Positions 14,465 through 16,848 of a stretch of 16,848 nucleotides of DNA are shown here, piece after piece. The stretch's first letter is position 1. Every line of letters begins with the position of its first letter. Source of the DNA: Sphingopyxis sp. (GTDB lineage: Bacteria; Pseudomonadota; Alphaproteobacteria; Sphingomonadales; Sphingomonadaceae); assembly GCA_013911715.1 (NCBI GenBank), contig JACEST010000029.1:1-16848 (forward strand), in the 5' to 3' direction. A model generated the notes under the pieces. The model worked only from the letters and a program-made list of their open reading frames with translations, was not told where the DNA came from and made no database searches. Position numbers and translations under genes: made by a program.

Positions 14465-15439
14465 ATGAAACGAATCGCCACATTGGTGCTGGCAATGCTG
14501 GCCGCTACGTCGGCCTCTTGCACCGAGGGCGAGCCGGTCGCCACCGCGAGCGAATGGGAACTTGTCTGGTCCGACGAATTTGACGCCACCACGCTCGACC
14601 CCAACAAATGGAAGCCTGAAGTTTCTTGCTGGGGCGGCGGCAATGATGAGCGCCAATGCTATACCGGCCGGCCGGCGAATGTTGAGGTGTCGGGCGGACT
14701 GCTGCGGCTGAAAGCGCGCGAAGAACGCTATACCGGTCCCGATCGCCCGCCCGAAATTGCCGCGCGGCCCAACCCCCAAGTCAACCAATATTTCACCTCG
14801 GGCAAGGTGCGCACGCGCGGCCTCGCCAGTTGGCGCTATGGCAAGGTTGAAGTGCGCGCCAAGGTGCCAAAGGGGCAGGGCACCTGGCCCGCCGTGTGGA
14901 TGATGCCCGCCAATGACCATTATGGCCCCTGGCCGCGGTCGGGCGAGATCGACATATTGGAGGCCGTCAACATCGGTGCCAGCTGCGATGCCTGCACCGG
15001 CGAAATGGGCGAAAACCGCACGCTTAGCGCTGTCCATTTCGGCGATTTTGCGCCGAAAAATGATCATGTTAGTCAGCGCGTCGCACTGCCTGACCTATCG
15101 CTGCCGTCCGATGATTTCCACGTCTGGACGCTCGAATGGGGGCAAGGGCTGATGCATTTTTCGCTCGACGGCCGTCGCTATTGGACCGTGACCGCCGACA
15201 AATGGAACAGCGCGTCGAAACGCGCCAAGGGCAACCCGCTTGCGCCGTTCGACCAGCCCTTTTACATCATGGCCAACCTCGCTGTCGGCGGGCGGCTGTC
15301 CGAGGAAAATAATGACAAGGGCGTTGTCATGAATTCGATCCCCGCCGAATTTTTGATTGACTGGATTCGCATTTACCAGTGCAAGGATGACCGCGAAACG
15401 GGGCTTGCGTGCATGCAGGACGGCAAAGAGGAAAAATAA
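14465..15439 (+). CDS. GH16 family beta-glucanase (laminarinase-like), exported
   Basis: The protein is 324 aa, a single GH16 catalytic domain plus export signal. The ATG at 14465 is fixed by AGGAG (14454-14458) and the signal sequence MKRIATLVLAMLAATSASC. C19 could be a lipidation site, but the preceding residues (ASAS) lack the usual Leu at -3, so lipoprotein status is uncertain. WELVWSDEFDATTLDPNKW opens the fold. The catalytic signature GEIDILE gives E161 (nucleophile), D163 and E166 (acid/base). YGKVEVRAKVPKGQGTWPAVWMMP is the typical substrate-cleft strand region, and FLIDWIRIYQC closes the sandwich. Expected activity is endo-hydrolysis of beta-1,3 or mixed beta-1,3/1,4-glucan. Agarase or carrageenase activity is less likely from the flanking motifs. 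Only 3 bp separate it from the LacI regulator gene. Confidence 0.92.
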   Translation: MKRIATLVLAMLAATSASCTEGEPVATASEWELVWSDEFDATTLDPNKWKPEVSCWGGGNDERQCYTGRPANVEVSGGLLRLKAREERYTGPDRPPEIAARPNPQVNQYFTSGKVRTRGLASWRYGKVEVRAKVPKGQGTWPAVWMMPANDHYGPWPRSGEIDILEAVNIGASCDACTGEMGENRTLSAVHFGDFAPKNDHVSQRVALPDLSLPSDDFHVWTLEWGQGLMHFSLDGRRYWTVTADKWNSASKRAKGNPLAPFDQPFYIMANLAVGGRLSEENNDKGVVMNSIPAEFLIDWIRIYQCKDDRETGLACMQDGKEEK

Positions 15440-15442
15440 TCG

Positions 15443-16504
15443 ATGGCGAGACGCCGCCAGGCCGTGACCATCAAACATGTTGCCGCCACGGCCGGGGTGT
15501 CGCTGCAAACGGTCAGCCGCGTGATCAACAATGAACCCAATGTCCGCCCGGCGATGCAGGCGCGGGTGCAGGCAGCGATCGACAGCCTGGGCTATGTCCC
15601 CTCGCTCGCCGCGCAGCGGATGAGCGGGTCGCGCAGCTATCTGATCCTCGCCATCAACGATCGCGACCGCACCATCGCTGATTGGCAGGCGCGTCAGGGC
15701 AGCGACTGGGTCGACCAGATGCTGCTCGGCGGCATGCTCAAATGCGCCGAATATGGCTATCGCATGATTTTCGAACTGGTCGATACGCACAGCGACCATG
15801 TCGAACGCGAATTAAGCGCGACGATTTCCGCGCTGCAACCCGACGGGATCATCCTGACCCCGCCGCATTCGGAAAATCCCCAGATCGCCGGCCTGCTGGC
15901 GAGCCGCAAAATTCCGTTTGCGCGCATCGGTTCGCGGCAGCCGGGACCCGGCATTGCGATGACGATGGGCGATGAGCGTTCAGCGCGGCTCGCGACCGAT
16001 CATCTGATTGCGCTGGGCCACCGCCGCATCCGCTTTATTGCCGGGTCGGACGAATATAGCCTATCACAGCGGCGTATCGACGGTTGGCGCGACGCCATGG
16101 CGGCGGCGGGTCTCGCCGCCGAAGTTATGCTGGAGCAGGGCGATTTCAGCTATGCCAGCGGCGTCGTCGCGGCGACCGCCCTGCTCGGTTCTGAGCGCCC
16201 ACCCAGCGCGATTATTGCCAGCAGCGATCAGATGACGCTCGCCGCGCTCGACACCGCCGTGCAGCGCGGACTGCGTGTGCCGCACGACCTCTCGCTGGTC
16301 AGCTTTGACAATACCCCCTTGACGCGCTTTTCCACCCCGCAACTGACCGCCATCGACCAGCCCATTGCAGCGACTTTTTCAAAGGCGGTCGAATTGCTGA
16401 TCGTCAACGGCACCGCGCCCGCGCCCGAGCAGCCCGTCGTCATCGCGGGCAAGCTGATCGTACGCGGCAGCACCGCGCCACCGGGCGGCCATGGTGCATC
16501 CTGA
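15443..16504 (+). CDS. LacI/GalR-family transcriptional regulator
   Basis: The protein is 353 aa, standard LacI-family length. The start ATG at 15443 comes 3 bp after the glucanase stop, with GAGGAAA inside the end of that gene as ribosome binding site. The helix-turn-helix is VTIKHVAATAGVSLQTVSRVINN (residues 8-30). The hinge helix YVPSLAAQRMSG (51-62) has Met60 where LacI has its minor-groove Leu. The rest is the periplasmic-binding-protein-like sensor domain: LILAINDRDRTIADW, PDGIILTPP, DHLIALGHRRIRFIAG, and ASSDQMTLAALDTAVQRGLRVPHDLSLVSFDNTPL. It most likely represses this locus until a glucan-derived sugar binds, acting at the TGTGAACG boxes between the halogenase and receptor. The downstream MFS gene overlaps its end by 14 bp. 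Confidence 0.95.
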   Translation: MARRRQAVTIKHVAATAGVSLQTVSRVINNEPNVRPAMQARVQAAIDSLGYVPSLAAQRMSGSRSYLILAINDRDRTIADWQARQGSDWVDQMLLGGMLKCAEYGYRMIFELVDTHSDHVERELSATISALQPDGIILTPPHSENPQIAGLLASRKIPFARIGSRQPGPGIAMTMGDERSARLATDHLIALGHRRIRFIAGSDEYSLSQRRIDGWRDAMAAAGLAAEVMLEQGDFSYASGVVAATALLGSERPPSAIIASSDQMTLAALDTAVQRGLRVPHDLSLVSFDNTPLTRFSTPQLTAIDQPIAATFSKAVELLIVNGTAPAPEQPVVIAGKLIVRGSTAPPGGHGAS

Positions 16505-16848
16505 ATCGGCAGCGGAAACCCGGCAAAGCCCTTGCTTCCTGATGCTTTACGCTGCCGCCGCAGCGGGCGGCGCGGTGGCCTATGTGCCGTTTTTGACGAT
16601 CATCTTGCCGGTGCAGGCGACCGCGCTCGCGGGCGACGGCGCTTTGACGCTGTTGGCCTATGCTGCCTTTGCCGGGGCGTTCACCGCCAGCATTGCCAAC
16701 ATCGGCTTTGGCTGGGCCAGCGATGTGACCCGCACCCGCCGACCATGGATTGCGGCAGGGATGCTGCTGTCGTGCGCGCTGATGGTCCTCATGCCGATGG
16801 CGCGCAGCGGGCCGATGCTGGTGGCGCTGATCGTTGTGTGGCAATTGG
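16491..16848 (+). CDS. MFS transporter, 3'-truncated by window end
   Basis: The frame opens at ATG 16491, inside the last codons of the regulator gene (14-bp overlap including its stop), and stays open to the window edge (119 codons). Visible features are a short polar N-terminus, TM1 (CFLMLYAAAAAGGAVAYVPFLTIILPV), TM2 (LTLLAYAAFAGAFTASIANIGFG), the MFS motif-A-like loop GWASDVTRTRRPW, and TM3 (IAAGMLLSCALMVLMPMA). Overlap with lacI and position in the glucanase operon make it the likely inner-membrane carrier for the imported sugar. An upstream ribosome binding site is weak (GGGCGG), consistent with translational coupling. Substrate and full length cannot be seen. Confidence 0.8.
   Translation, partial: MVHPESAAETRQSPCFLMLYAAAAAGGAVAYVPFLTIILPVQATALAGDGALTLLAYAAFAGAFTASIANIGFGWASDVTRTRRPWIAAGMLLSCALMVLMPMARSGPMLVALIVVWQL

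Overview
The window looks like a chromosomal segment of a Sphingomonadales (Sphingomonadaceae-type) alphaproteobacterium. The grounds are high GC, a Caulobacter/sphingomonad-type TonB-dependent receptor beside a flavin-dependent 'tryptophan halogenase', a repeat whose palindrome reads CCCTGAACTTGTTTCAGGG (a kind common in sphingomonad genomes), and GGAGAGAGA-type ribosome binding sites. Genus is inference. No rRNA, tRNA, CRISPR or complete insertion sequence was seen.

Left third (1-3121). A 5'-truncated regulator with BTAD, TolB-like and TPR regions ends at 1751. It is followed by ATTGACG repeats at 11-bp spacing (1773-1820). Next come two small secreted proteins (2003-2936) that are tandem paralogues with identical 15-nt leaders. 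A putative terminator hairpin and a 96-bp multi-hairpin REP-like element close this part.

Middle (3155-9096). A tightly packed transporter set is followed by an acylase: an AmpG-like MFS protein that appears to lack an internal block of transmembrane helices, a POT-family peptide transporter, an APC-family amino-acid permease, and a secreted penicillin-acylase-family Ntn hydrolase. Together these suggest capture of peptides or N-acylated amino compounds. That is inferred from context.

Right half (9113-16848). A 271-bp non-autonomous transposon-like element (MITE) with 27-bp terminal inverted repeats lies between the convergent acylase and halogenase genes, and its right-end TA falls in the halogenase stop codon. 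From 9381 to the window end lies a carbohydrate-utilisation locus: halogenase (-), then divergently a large TonB-dependent receptor, a GH16 beta-glucanase/laminarinase-like enzyme, a LacI-family regulator and the start of an MFS transporter. The 162-bp divergent region carries two TGTGAACG boxes 22 bp apart. One contains the perfect palindrome TGAACGTTCA, and each overlaps a candidate -35 element. The working model is that the LacI protein controls both divergent genes, the receptor imports beta-glucan fragments cut by the GH16 enzyme, and the MFS protein moves products across the inner membrane. The role of the halogenase in such a locus is the main open biological question here.
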